Below are positions 34,272-45,502 of a DNA stretch of 64,000 nucleotides, in pieces (within the stretch, counting starts at the first letter, position 1; each line of letters begins with the position of its first letter). The notes below the pieces were generated by a model. That model saw only the letters and a list, made by a program, of their open reading frames with translations, was not told the origin of the DNA and did not search any database. The translations under genes and the position numbers were made by a program. Origin of the DNA: Cristatella mucedo (lineage: Eukaryota; Bryozoa; Phylactolaemata; Cristatellidae); the NCBI GenBank assembly GCA_009760855.2, contig WPIO01000028.1:3284501-3348500 (forward strand). Reading direction: 5' to 3'.

Positions 34272-34967
34272 AATGTAATGTAATGTATCTCCTTTTGTAA
34301 CACCACACAGTCATAAAGACCATGTGGGTGTTACGCTGGTGAGTTTTGTGTAGCCCGCTCACAGCCTAAGCGGCTTTCGGTACGCATTCGGTACCCAACA
34401 GACTTCGTCTCACGCAACAAAGAGAAAGTGGGAAGCATAGCAGATACCGGAGAGCAGCTGAGGTAGTGAGTAGCATGGAAGTAGCAGCTCAGGATCGCTG
34501 AAAGGGATGAGCCATAGTCGGCAGCAGGTGAGTAGTTGCCTTTGCGTAAGAATTGTGGAAGCAAGTTCTACAGTCTATGACCTGCAGAGCTAAAGCTTCT
34601 GTCGCCAACGGTCTTTAAGCGGAGGAAAGGGACAGCTAACTTATTTTCTACAGAGGACCGGAGGGCTCGAAGAGGCTGAAACTGGTGCAGCAGTTCAGCT
34701 AGGTATGAAGGAGCCAAGCCGTGGCGGGCCTTGTGGGTCAGCGTAAGAACTTTTCTCTGTATCCGTCGCTCAACCGGCATCCATTTTAGCTCTTTTAGCA
34801 GAGGAGACAAGTGCGCACACCTCTGGAACTGGAAGACTAGCCTTGCAGCCATATTCATAGTCAGCTGCAGTGGCCTAGTTGATTTCTTTGGTAGCCCAGC
34901 CAAAAGGGAATTACAATAATCAAGCCGAGACAGAACTAAGGAGCTAGTTAAATTTTTAGAAGCCGTT
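34272..34967 (-). mobile_element. L2-B 3' fragment
   Basis: A (TAATG)-type tail is followed by the 3' UTR and C-terminal ORF2 codons (SRLDYCNSLLAGLPKKS, SFSSAGHRL). One frameshift occurs near 34567. The copy is 5'-truncated. Confidence 0.85.
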
Positions 34968-36170
34968 GAAAACGCAGTGCTCTTAAGGGTGCTAGTCTCA
35001 GCTGCCGCGAGACGATTACTGGCGACGCTTGGACAGTGCATCGGGTATCTGCGTCCGCCATGTCACAATCTAACCACATCAGCATCGCCATCTTTGTCGG
35101 TGACGCTTGAACAGTGCATGTCGCACAGCGGAGAGCGACGACAATTGCTCGAACAATTTAATATAACAAGTCCTTATACATTACGCAGACAAGGCTATTT
35201 GACAACAGCGGAGGGTTACAGGCGTTCAGCAGTGGCCATGACACACATCAACTGCGTTGCGGCCTAGAGCTCAAATAAGCTCCAATCGTGAATAATGACT
35301 ATGTGCCGCAATCTGGCTGGTTCGGCTGGCGCTGCGGTTTCAGCATCGAGCCGGGGCAGCAGACAAGAGCCACTGCTTGGATTTCTTCGGCACCGACGGC
35401 TCAACAATAATGGCTGCGGCTGCTGGCAGGCGAGTCGGCGCCCACGATTGCCCTTCACGCGGACGAGATTTCCAGGCAGCGCTGGCGCTGAAGAGCGCCA
35501 GGTGCGCTCGAGTTCGAGCAGCAGAGCGGCAGAGCTGAGGTCACGTGAGAGAGACTCACGTCCCATGCAGCTTGCGGCCGAGTCGGCTAGGAAGCCAGCG
35601 GTTGCACACAAATCTAGCGGCGGCGGGCGGGTGCCGTGCGGCGCCGCTGCGCACTGGCTCAGCGAGGCCGGCGGCCGAAGCGCTGGTCGTCAGTATTGCG
35701 AGCGCTGCAGAAAGCCAGCAGCCGCAGTTATGAGGGCTTGAAAGGCAGCCTTTGAGCAGCAGCTCTTTGGCTGGCTCCGCCGAAATGTTTGTTTTAGAAA
35801 AAAAACTGTCTAATGAAACTATACGACTTACGGTGCCGGGCGAAAACTAATTTGAAGGCCTGTGGATGTTTAGCGTCCGAAGCAAAAGCTTAAAATGTCT
35901 AACATTAATGCAACGACTCCACTCCGGCAGACTGGTAAATGTAACAACTGCGCCACGAAGCTGAGTGCACTATCGAGTGCTATATTGAGGCAAGAAGGAT
36001 TTAATTTAGCAAATGCTGTTCTTAAAGATGGTGACATTAGGTGGCCGCTGCATCATAGGTGTAGGCCACAGTTGAAGCTCCAGGTGTTTGAATTGAGAAT
36101 CCCGATATGAGGCCTGAAAAGCAAGAGTTTACTCTTGTAAACTACAGCAAGGCAGTGCTTGCTGATAGCA
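34968..36170. other. Spacer with CpG-rich block (35280-35750)
   Basis: No recognised gene. A plus-strand ORF of 148 residues at 35295-35741 is Ser/Arg/Ala-rich without domain motifs. A 71-residue ORF at 35895-36110 is likewise unassigned. Confidence 0.3.
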
Positions 36171-36350
36171 GGTACCCCCCAACCTCTGGGTCTCATGGCC
36201 CAGGGGGGCGTACATGCTATCTCTCTAGTCGCTCGCTCTTCACGATTGAGGGTTAGAGTCCTGCAGTGGGTGATTCGTTATTGCCCACGGCGGTATTAGG
36301 AGCCATAAAGACTCTTCTGCCACTAAATAAAATAAGGCCGTTATATCAGC
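36171..36350 (+). mobile_element. SINE-A copy
   Basis: A head with B-box-like GGTTAGAGTCCTGCAG is followed by GTGGGTGATTCGTTATTGCC and the family tail (AAGACTCTTCTGCCACTAAATA, then CCGTTATATCAGC). The A-box region is diverged. Confidence 0.65.
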
Positions 36351-36602
36351 TTATTTTTAAGTAGCTGCCCTATTTGTCTTGTTATTTTGCCTTATTTGTC
36401 GAGTTCTGTGTCGGTAATGGCCATTATGGAGCCGGTGGCTTTTAAAGGGCTTCGAGCCACTGCCAGTGCACTAACTGATGAGAACTAACTGTTGCTTCTC
36501 TGATGCTAGAAAAGCTGCTATACGTCTATGCGAGCCAATTACTGATGGCGTCTGCGCTACGAGCACTGGGACTTTTTCCAGCTCTCGTCCTAATTTCCGA
36601 AT

Positions 36603-36765
36603 GATAATAATAATAATAATAATACATGTTATTAATGCTGTTTATCGAGCACGATGCCACTTACCTTTTGATCGTGTTTCCTTTGCAGCGCCTTTAAAGT
36701 GCTCAGAATGAGATTAAGTTCTCTGAGGGTGCTTTATCAAGTGTACAATTATTATCACTGTTATT
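36603..36765 (+). mobile_element. L2-A 3' UTR and tail fragment
   Basis: 3' UTR words (TTTATCGAGCACGATGCCACTTACC) are followed by the hairpin block and an ATTATT-like end. An (AAT)n tract lies directly upstream. Confidence 0.75.
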
Positions 36766-37024
36766 ATTTTATAGCACTATCAGAGAACTTAGCTACCCTT
36801 GTTCCTGTATTGATGCGCAGCGAACTGATTAGGTCGCGTGTCGCAAGCCGCTGTTGTACGGTGATGGTGAAGTCGGCTGGCCTATCTAGCCAGCTCTACG
36901 TTTCTACATTTCCCGCCCTTAGGAAGCTTCTTTAATCGCATATCGTGATGTGTACGTGCCTTTTCTGTGCGATAATTTCATTGACTTTGCAATTTGGAAA
37001 ATGTGAATCGGTGATCTTGCTAAA
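36766..37024. other. Unassigned spacer
   Basis: Nothing recognised. Confidence 0.3.
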
Positions 37025-37125
37025 TATCTCACAAATGCCGCATGGCTCGAGCCCACGACCTCGGTCGTTAGGGTAAGAAACATTGACCTCGGTTGTTGAA
37101 GGTGAGCACCCTTTGGCCAAAACAG
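37025..37125 (-). mobile_element. SINE-B head fragment
   Basis: The reverse complement has the B-box stretch GGTCGTGGGCTCGAGCC followed by ATGCGGCATTTGTGA, as in other SINE-B copies. The hairpin tail is not preserved. Confidence 0.5.
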
Positions 37126-37647
37126 GGCAGTGTCATCGCCAATACGTTATGGGAATAGCTGAGCAGGTTTTAAAATCTGCACAAAAGTTCCGTGCAGAGA
37201 ACAGCGAAACAGGCACGTGCTCAGCGAAGGCGCTTCTCATAAATTATGTACCGCTCAAATTGAGGCTTCAAGCATTCATTTGGCCTGCGGCACTCTACAG
37301 AGCCCACGGGTAGCTCTGAGCAATTACTGACAATACATAGATGCTCATCGTTGCGAGATAGAACCGAAACAACCTTAGCAGCATGCCGGCAGCACGCCGG
37401 CAGTGCTAAAAAGTAGCAGGACCAAGTCCAATGCGGCATAACCGATTAGCGACCGGCAACATGAGCGCAAAACATGAGGGAACGAATGCAAATGCATTGC
37501 TCCAATGAAAGAATTTACCGTTATCTGATTCATCGGGAAATTTTTAAATACGTTCAATACTTACGAATCACCTGGTTCAGTAACCATAAAAGTGGCTGTA
37601 TCTTGTTCATTGACTTTTGCCATGGGTCCGCCGAATGATTTGGCCTT
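37126..37647. other. Unassigned spacer
   Basis: Nothing recognised. Confidence 0.3.
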
Positions 37648-38062
37648 ATAATAATAATAATAATAATGCATTCAAAATAGCGCCCTCAGAAAACTTAATG
37701 TCTCTCTAGGCACTTTATTTTTGCTGCAAAGGAAGCACGATCAAATGGTTAGTGGCATAAGGCTCGATAAGCAACAATAACATGCTTAGGGTTTACATGC
37801 ACAGGGTCGGCATGCAAGCTTGGTTAGTGGCAGCATTCACAGTGTCAGCACGCATAAGCACATAAAGGACAAATTCCAGGGACCCACTAAATGCTGTGAT
37901 AAATAGAGGCATTTTTTAGTTTCTTTTTAAATGTGGACAACTCAGGAGATGTCGCGACGCAAGTCGGGAGTGAGTTCCAGGCTTTGGAAGCATACGAACT
38001 AAAGGCACGGTCTCCAATGGATTTGAGATTAGTCCGAGGTATGGGTAAACAGTTGAAATGGC
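37648..38062 (-). mobile_element. L2-A 3' fragment
   Basis: (AAT)n, hairpin, 3' UTR and the last ORF2 codons (SFGDRAF-like in reverse) in minus orientation. It is truncated just inside ORF2. Confidence 0.8.
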
Positions 38063-39940
38063 GGCGAGATCAATCAGTTAGATAATGATTGACATTAATT
38101 ATACTCAGTTCCTGAATTTAAAAACTGGCTAGGAGCAGATTTTGCGGTAATCTATGGCCGAGGCCGCATAAATGCCGACACCATATACGGGTATGCAGTT
38201 GTGCTTGCAGAGTTTGTATTGGCATTTGAGCTGAATTGGACTGACTTAAGCTCAGGGACATGGAGCCGTTGGTGTATGTCGCGGCCGTTGTTGAACACCT
38301 GTCATTCTCCATTGCTGTCAAATAAACTTGTCCGAGTTATTGATACGAACTCTTTCTAAATTTAGATACGAGCGCCCTACGCTGCTGCCGTTTTCCGCTA
38401 CTGTCGGCACACGTGCGTGCATTGGCGCAGCCACTCACGAGTCGCTAACGATGGTACAAGGTTCAGGCGTCCCTAGTATTCATCGCGGGTCCAGCTCAGA
38501 CTAGCACCGCTACGAGCGCTGCTTTTGCTGCCTACTTCTGTCCGAACGTGGAAGCCAGACCCCCGAGATTGCAGCATCTAAACTAGATTCGTGCTTATAT
38601 GGCAGGCGTCACCCTCACCTATCTGTCCACTCCAGCACTATCCCTCCGAGCTCTGCGGCGCGCACAGATTGCACGACAGACAGTACGAGCCAATGGCCTG
38701 GCTCGGTCTCGGTCACGTGGCATCGACAGCCTGCTTCCGGCTGCGTGCGTCGTGGACTCATCAGAAAGTCCAATAACGCCATGGCGGGAAGAGCCTGTAA
38801 TTATCATTACGCGAACAGAAATTTGAAAACCTAAAGGCAGCTTACTGTCTTTTACAGAACTGTTATAAACGCGAATGCATAAATATGTCGACCACCAGAG
38901 ATCTCTTAAGCTGTTACCTCCCCTCTATTGAGCTTTTATCTCCCATTTCTTAAGCGGATTGCTGCCTGCACGATGTAATTACAGTAAGCGTATTCGCGTG
39001 TAATAGGTGAGTCAAGAATAGCTGATTCCTATTATTTTCCAACTTTCTTTCAGAGTCAATGGTCTTTTTCATGCGTTGGCTGAACATATGAGATCCTTAG
39101 ATGGCTACGTTAATGTGCATGACGTCTGTGACCCAATGGCATTGTCAAAGTTCGTTGACATTTTTTCAATTTGTCGTGACTTTCAAAGCTTTTCCTTACT
39201 TAAATTTTTTAATATTTGTGCGTGTTTCTTGCGTGTGCTTTTACAGATAATCGTTAACATGTCAGATCTTAATCGCTGAGATGTTAGTGACGCATGCCGG
39301 ACGGCAGCAAACATCAGCGGTTCGTTTGGGCTGACTTTGCTTCAAAAACCCGTTAGCTCTTTTGTGATGACTTGTTCCTTAGCTTTAGGCGTCAATTAAC
39401 CAAATTTCCATATACACTGCAAGGTAATTAGAGACTTAAATCGGTTTACATTCGTCCGTTTTGACGATACGGCAGCTGGCGACAGAGATATCTTTGGCTG
39501 TTTCGCCTCTACGACTTAATACTCCTTCACGAGTACGTGAATCGTCGGCTTGTTGCCCAATTCACCATTCTGCAAATTATTAACCGTCGAAAAATTTGGT
39601 GCTAGTTCGCTAGTTTTATGTTCTCTATACGTCATGTTGACCAATCGGCTTACGAATACTTCACGATTGCTTAGCTGTGCCCTGGCGCGCCGTGCCCTAG
39701 TCGAAAGGCGGCCTTTAACGCTTACATCGGAGAACACTGCGAGCAGATTAGCAGTTGGAGCGGCTGCTCGAACGCCCTGCACCGCTGCCGTGCGGCCACT
39801 GGGTACTTCCCAGGCGGGGCTCGGGGTTCAGTGCGTGTAGAGCTTGAGCAAAGGTTGGCTAAGGGCCGCGGCCGCTGCTTGGACTGCTAAGTGCGGCTGC
39901 AGATTGGAACCACCCTATTAGTGCCGTGGCTCCTCTGCCT
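38063..39940. other. Upstream region of GPCR-2, unassigned
   Basis: No gene or known repeat was recognised. CpG density rises from about 39680 toward GPCR-2. Confidence 0.3.
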
Positions 39941-39941
39941 A

Positions 39942-39963
39942 GTGAGAGAGAGAGAGAGAGAGA
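39942..39963 (+). repeat. Short (GA)n tract
   Basis: About ten GA repeats, roughly 80 bases upstream of the GPCR-2 TATA candidate. GA tracts near promoters can bind GAGA-type factors; that link is inference only. Confidence 0.8.
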
Positions 39964-40039
39964 AAAGTGCGAGCAGTGAAGGTCGGAAGTAGTGCATGCA
40001 TCCGCAGCGAATCGGTCGCTGCTCATGCGAAGTCAAGGC

Positions 40040-40048
40040 TATATATAG
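40040..40048 (+). promoter_or_regulatory. Candidate TATA box of GPCR-2
   Basis: TATATATAG stands alone in GC-rich sequence 362 bases before the start codon. Transcription would begin about 30 bases downstream (near 40070) and give a 5' UTR of about 340 bases if unspliced. Inferred from motif and position only. Confidence 0.4.
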
Positions 40049-40409
40049 CTGCCGCCGCAGCTCCGCACCGGCACCCCAGCGTACGCCCGCCAAAGAACCC
40101 GCTGTGCGCTGCCAGCTGCGCGCTCCGCGAGCGAGTTGCCACTTAAATTGGCGCTGAATGACGAGCTCGTGGCACGTAGGCAGTAACGATCTGCTAATTG
40201 GCCGCATCGCCGGCGTTGGCGGCTCTCTTTTTTGCTCTCGAAGACCTAAAGGGCGAGGTGGTGCACCTGGTGGCCCCTCGGGCTGGAGAAGCTCGGAGAA
40301 GAATTCTCTGAGCTCCTGTGGCTGCCCGTCGTATTGGCTGCCCGTCTTATTGGCTTGATTCAATACATCAGGAGCAGCAGGAGCCTCTGCTTAAGGCGCA
40401 CGAGGCGCC

Positions 40410-41633
40410 ATGGAGGCCTCCACCTATTCGCCCAGCTACGGCTGGAGCGGCACCGCAACCGGCTTCGGCTCTGCGGCGGCGGCGGCAGCGGCAGCGGCCT
40501 CGTCGCCGGAGCTCTTGCGGTCGCCGCTTCACGACGGCAACTTGACGACGACGACGACGACCAGAGATGGCGACGGCCAGAGCGAGCCGACGGAGCTCTA
40601 CATTGCGCTGCTCGGCGTGGTGCAGCCCGTCATATCGCTCGTTGGCGTCGTGACTAACTTGGCCAACTGCGTTGTGCTGGCCTACCTGATCAAGAGGAAG
40701 CGATCGCCCGTGTATCACATCCTGCTGGCGATGGCCATTGCCGATTTCCTGCTCATGGGCGTCCTGCTCCTCTACTGCCTTCGATTCTACAGCCGCGCTC
40801 GGCCGGTGGCGCTGAAATTTGACGCTGAGCACATTGACGCACCGTCGCACTTCTTCTTCCACACGTGGGACACGTTCGCCAACGTCTGCGGCATGGCGTC
40901 CAACTGGTGCACAGTAGCGATGACCGCCTTCCGCTTCTTGGCCGTCTACTTCCCGCTGCGATCGCCCGCGCTCTGCACGAGGCGGCGAGCTCGAATCGTC
41001 ATCGCGTTCGTCTACGTCGCTTCGGTCGTCGCCCACGTGCCCTGGGCCCTGGTGAATGAGTACCAGCTGCCGACGGGTCGGTTCGTGCTCAACGAGGCGC
41101 TCGAGGAGAGCTACAAGCTGACGTACTACTTGGCGCTCATAGTCGAGTATCACGTTCTGCCTTGGATCGGCAGCGCCACGCTGGTCGCTCTCCTGCTGCT
41201 CAGCCTCCGGTCGCAGCATCGCCTCGTGCGAGCCAGCTCGGTGCAGGAGAGGCGCAAGAACGTCGAGCAGCTCAAGCTGAGCGTAATGGTGACGAGCGTG
41301 GCCGCCTGGTTCATCGTCAGCACGGCGCCGAAGGTGATCTACCATCTCCTCGAGTACAGCAGCCCGAAGAGCTTCGTCTACCTCTTGTCGAGCCAGAGCT
41401 TCTTCGCCGTGACGCAGACGATGACGACTCTAAACTATGCGGCCAACTTTTTCATGTACGCGTTCATCAACCGAGCCTATCGAAATCAGCTGACGTCGAT
41501 CGTCTGCTGCCAGGAGAGGCGGCGGCAGACCGGCTCGCCCCGCAGCACAGGCGACGATATCACGTGCCTCTGCGTGAGAAGGCGTAGCTTCAATGGCTTG
41601 GATTCCAAAAGTGGGCCATCACTGCTTTCTTAA
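40410..41633 (+). CDS. Rhodopsin-family seven-transmembrane receptor (GPCR-2), paralogue of GPCR-1
   Basis: A 407-residue receptor in one exon. The N-terminal 60 residues are low complexity (poly-Ala 22-30, poly-Thr 46-51) with one sequon at N44. Membrane segments start near residues 64, 101, 153, 194, 237, 290 and 331. Landmarks: D112 in TM2, F174-R175-F176 in place of DRY, P251 in TM5, P307 in TM6 and N346-F-F-M-Y350 in place of NPxxY. Extracellular loop 2 (about 217-237) has no Cys. Alignment with GPCR-1 is nearly gap-free from TM1 to TM6, strongest over TM2-TM3 (for example SNWC and DAPSHFFFHTWDTFAN). The start ATG has a strong Kozak context (GCGCCATGG). Codon use is much more GC-rich than in GPCR-1. 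Ligand unknown; a peptide-receptor role is inferred. Confidence 0.88.
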   Translation: MEASTYSPSYGWSGTATGFGSAAAAAAAAASSPELLRSPLHDGNLTTTTTTRDGDGQSEPTELYIALLGVVQPVISLVGVVTNLANCVVLAYLIKRKRSPVYHILLAMAIADFLLMGVLLLYCLRFYSRARPVALKFDAEHIDAPSHFFFHTWDTFANVCGMASNWCTVAMTAFRFLAVYFPLRSPALCTRRRARIVIAFVYVASVVAHVPWALVNEYQLPTGRFVLNEALEESYKLTYYLALIVEYHVLPWIGSATLVALLLLSLRSQHRLVRASSVQERRKNVEQLKLSVMVTSVAAWFIVSTAPKVIYHLLEYSSPKSFVYLLSSQSFFAVTQTMTTLNYAANFFMYAFINRAYRNQLTSIVCCQERRRQTGSPRSTGDDITCLCVRRRSFNGLDSKSGPSLLS

Positions 41634-42309
41634 AAGCATCGACTATGGAAGCCCTAGGTTGCTAGAGTGTGCCATGTCTAGCAGCGGCGACGGCGGCCGA
41701 GAGCGGCGGCAGCAGCGAGGAGATGAGACTGCTTGGCTCGTACCGGATGCACATAAGTTGATAGGCAGCGACGCCCTGACTCAAAAATCGTTTGTGCGGT
41801 CATTACGCGGACATGACTTGCAAGCAGTAAGCTTATGCTTAGAGCTGAGCAATGGCTTCGTGAAAAAGGTGACCTCGGGCAGACGTGTGTGCTATTGATC
41901 TGCTTGATGTCACATGTTAACCAAACTACTATTGACGACGATCACTCGGCTACTTTGTATTCTCTTTTTGCCTAACCAGAGCTTTAATTCCGATCTGATT
42001 TAGGCTTATGCCTAAAGACACTACACAGCTCTGTCGTTCTGAGGTGACCTAATGCTCCGATCTGCCACGGACGCCGGCTCAGAAGGCCAGTGGTTTGCTG
42101 CAATTCTAACTCGGCTCATTATACTCAGCATCTTTTCTCGCCGATGAACGATGACTACCGGTTCGAATGTTTGAGCATTGAAAAATATGCTTCATCCGTG
42201 CATTCAAGTCTCTGTAATTTTTGGTTCTTTCTCTAAGCACTTGGGTAAGTGTTGCTCGTTCTGTTCTTGGATGGCACAGAAATGTGGCGAGGTTCATTGA
42301 AGCAATAAC
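41634..42309 (+). other. GPCR-2 3' flank
   Basis: No further exon was recognised. No clear AATAAA is present before the L2-A tail; one occurs near 42558. Confidence 0.3.
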
Positions 42310-42425
42310 ATAAATTAGTTACGCTCTCATTAAATTTTTCTCTTGTTAGTGACAGTTTAAAAGCGCTTAAAGAGAGTTTGTGTTCTCTGAGGGCGCTTTA
42401 TCAAGTGTATTATTATTATTTTTAC
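42310..42425 (+). mobile_element. L2-A 3' tail fragment
   Basis: The hairpin block (AAAGCGCTTAAAGAGAG...GAGGGCGCTTTATCAAGTG) and ATTATT end are recognisable; upstream 3' UTR is diverged. Confidence 0.7.
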
Positions 42426-42589
42426 AGTGTGAGTATGATTTTGGTGTAGTTTAGTAATGCTATTCTATTCTTTTTTACATTATTAAAGAAAAAGCAACAG
42501 AACTCTTGATCGAAAGCAACAGGCGCTCTAATACTAATCGTGACTTGTGATAAAGTGATAATAAAGATATCAAACCAAAATACGTTTTC

Positions 42590-44370
42590 ATAGCACGCAT
42601 AGAGAACTCGACCCTTTCTAGGCACTTAACAGATGTTGTAACGGAAGAAGCGTAGTAAAATAGTTAACGGTAACTTGCAAAGTGTCAACAAGCGTACTGT
42701 GGGTAAAGGTCACATACCCAATGTCAACATGCACATACGGTTAATTGTAGCATCACAGTATCAGCATGCAAAGCAAACAGGTGACAAGTCGAAAGGACGA
42801 AGAAACTTCTGGGAGAAACTGGTGCGTCTACAGCGTCTTTTTAATCGTCATCACGCTACGAAAGTGAGGTCAGTCGCACAGTGAGTTCCAGGCTTTGGGA
42901 GCGTACGAACTAATGGCACAGTCTCCAAGAGATTTGAGGTTAGTAAGAGTCACAGCTCAACTACTCGAGTCAGAAAAGTGGTACGTTGCCTAAGATGGTC
43001 TGTGAGTAGTTATAATTTTTAGGCCGGAGCCTGAGAGTGAACTCACCTAATAGTGAATAACAGAGCATTTAAGTCAACACTTTTCCTGATTGGTAGCCAG
43101 CGCAGGTCAGCGAGAAGTGGTAAGATGTGGCAAATGCGACGCTCTCGGCAGGAAAGCCTAGCTGCTGAGTTTGGCACCAAAGCAGTCTTACAGAAGTCGA
43201 AATGGGACGTCACAAATTCACGGGCCAATTTATATTTAGTATTCCTGTCTAAGCACTCTTAAATGTTAGCAATGTTTTGCAGCTGTAACTATGCCTAATT
43301 TACTATGGACCGGATATGTGTTAGCCTAATGAAAGGCCACTTTGGACATGGACACCTAGATTGTGTGCAGATGCTGCAGGAGACATGCTAGCTCAGCCTC
43401 TTTTGAGCAATTAGCTATCCAATATGTGATTCAAACCTGGTTTGCCTATAACTTGTCAGTTGGTTTTATTGTCATTATATTCAAATAAATTGGCTGCCAT
43501 CGATTTGCGGATGTCAGCAATACATGCGGGAAGGTAGTTGAAAGGTTGACGCCCTGGAGGGACGATACAGATCGCAGTATAAATACAGTTTAATTCATTG
43601 GCTGATTTAACTGCCTCATTTGCATAGCGGCGGAAGAGCCGTAGAGGCTGTCACCACCTTTTACAGTTGCCAATAAAACATTCGCCCAATGCAAGATTAA
43701 AAAGCCACGACATTGGTCCTCAAGAGCGAGCACTAACTCATGAGATACAAAGCCCGTCATTTGCATAGAAATGAAAGCTTACATTGTGCTTGGCAATCAT
43801 ATTGGCAAGAGAGTGTGTGTGAATTGTGAATAGAGGTGGATCAAGCAAAGAGCCTTGAGATGCCCCGTACTTAAGTGGTTCCACGGATGATCTTTACCCG
43901 TTTACATCAATATTCTGGCGTTGAGTCACCGATGTTGGGCTTACACTTTTGCAGTGCAGCGACGGCGCAGACCCAGGCGAGACGCAGAGGCTTTCGGTGA
44001 CTTGGTGATCAATAGCATCAAATGCTGCCGAAAGATCAAGCAAAATAAGCAGAGCGACTTTACATAAGTCTGCATTCCTGAGAAGTTACACATAAATGCT
44101 CATAAAGCAATGCTGATTCTGAAGAGTAATTAACTCGTTAGCCAGACTGTAGCTTACTTGCCAGTTGTCAAGATTCAACGAAGGAATTTACTCGGTCTGC
44201 CACTCCTGGTTCCAGTATCTTAAATAGGAACGGCAGTAGGGAGGCTGAGCAAAAGTTGCTTGAGTTCTCTGGGTCTGGCGTTGCTTTCTTAATTAGCGGT
44301 CTTGAAAGAGCCTTTTTAAAACCTTCAGTTACAAGACTTGCAGCTAAGGATATATTTATCATGCTGGCTG
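42590..44370 (-). mobile_element. Old L2-A copy interrupted by SINE-A
   Basis: The minus strand runs from a degraded tail (42598-42650) through the C-terminal domain, RT (GVPQ and YADD region degraded near 43760-43870), AFDAIDH-like codons near 44020 and the linker at 44170-44360. Stops are frequent. A SINE-A splits it in the RT region. Confidence 0.75.
43600..43748 (-). mobile_element. SINE-A inserted in L2-A
   Basis: The reverse complement shows GGGCGAATGTTTTATTGGC, GGTGGTGACAGCCTCTACGG and CTCTTCCGCCGCTATGCAAA, the SINE-A body and tail. L2-A sequence continues on both sides (GGGACGATACAGA... and ...GTCATTTGCATAGAA). Confidence 0.65.
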
Positions 44371-44579
44371 CGTAATGTAATTATGTTGATAAAGTCTTCC
44401 TACCCGCCCTAGAGAGCGGTCTCGGGCGACTCCTAGCGAGGTGTGAATCTTTACCTGATTTCTCCGTGATATCTTCGGGTATTCTGCAGCTATAATTCGC
44501 TGTGGCTATTTATGAGCTGTCCTCGGATATGCTACACAAAACAGGACCGGCTTAGCATAAGGTGCGAAGTCGCAATTAG

Positions 44580-45502
44580 TCGATACCTACCGGCGGGCCT
44601 TCTTCCGCGGTCAGTAAGAACCTCCCTGCATCCTGCGCTCGCCCTATCAACAGCTCGGCTATCAAACCCACGCCCCGTAAGTTTAAAGCACTGAATAGCA
44701 CTCGCTGTGGTAGTAGCTCACCTGCTGTGCCTCAGCGTGTTTTGAAACGCCGACCGGCAGCCGTACTAAGGTCAAATTCACATTCAAAGGGCCGCGTCTG
44801 CCATGCCGGCTACTCGCCGACGTGAATGCAAGCCACTTCATCGGTGTCGTGCAGTTGCATTACAGCGTCTTAAATTCCGCCTAGTGAAATGTCCGCTCGT
44901 TAAAAACCAAGCGGTTACTTATCCGTGATCATGTGGTTCAAGAGAAGCTAGATACATTTCTGCTTACCGAAACGTGGATGACGCCCGGTTTCAGTAGCTG
45001 TATATCTTGAGACCACCTAACCCGACCTCTCATTCTTTCAGCCAATGCGTTCTGACTGGGTTGGTGAGGTCGCAACTAATAGTGTTCGTGAATCGTTTGG
45101 CTATAAGATCTACAGTTTTTCTCATGGGCCGTCTTGTGAATCAGTTGCAATCAGGTCTTCGTCAAAGACAGTGCCTCTCACTGTTGTGATATACCGACCT
45201 CCTGCATGCCCGCTGACCCTCTCGGATCATTGTTCGGTCTCGTTTACTGTTCCTGCTCCCTTGTACGTACAGGCCTCTCAAAACTGTGTTCGGTCTCGCT
45301 TAATGATCCTGCCCCCTTGTACGTACAGGGTCATGTCGAACTTGTCAAGCGACGTAACTTGTAAAGCATTGACATGGACAAATCTTCGAAATCTGTTTGC
45401 GGCGCAGGTCTTCTTGATCTGCACCCAGACTCGACCGACAGCCTCGATGCCCTCACGGATGCAGTAAACATGACACTTAGGAGTGGTCTTTACAAGCATG
45501 CT
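44580..45502 (+). mobile_element. L2-B 5' fragment
   Basis: The 5' leader shared with 9630-9960 is followed by endonuclease fragments (TFLLTETWMTP, VVIYRPP, LTLSDHCSVSF). An internal deletion joins the start and end of the endonuclease domain. A duplicated block (TTGTACGTACAGG) occurs at 45259 and 45317. It ends where an L2-A insertion starts. Confidence 0.75.

Noticed and set aside
35295-35741. 148-residue plus-strand ORF
   Set aside because: Low-complexity, CpG-block composition, no domain and no splice or promoter support.
40368-41345. 325-residue minus-strand ORF
   Set aside because: It is the antisense shadow of GPCR-2 in GC-rich sequence; its translation is His/Arg/Glu-rich without motifs.
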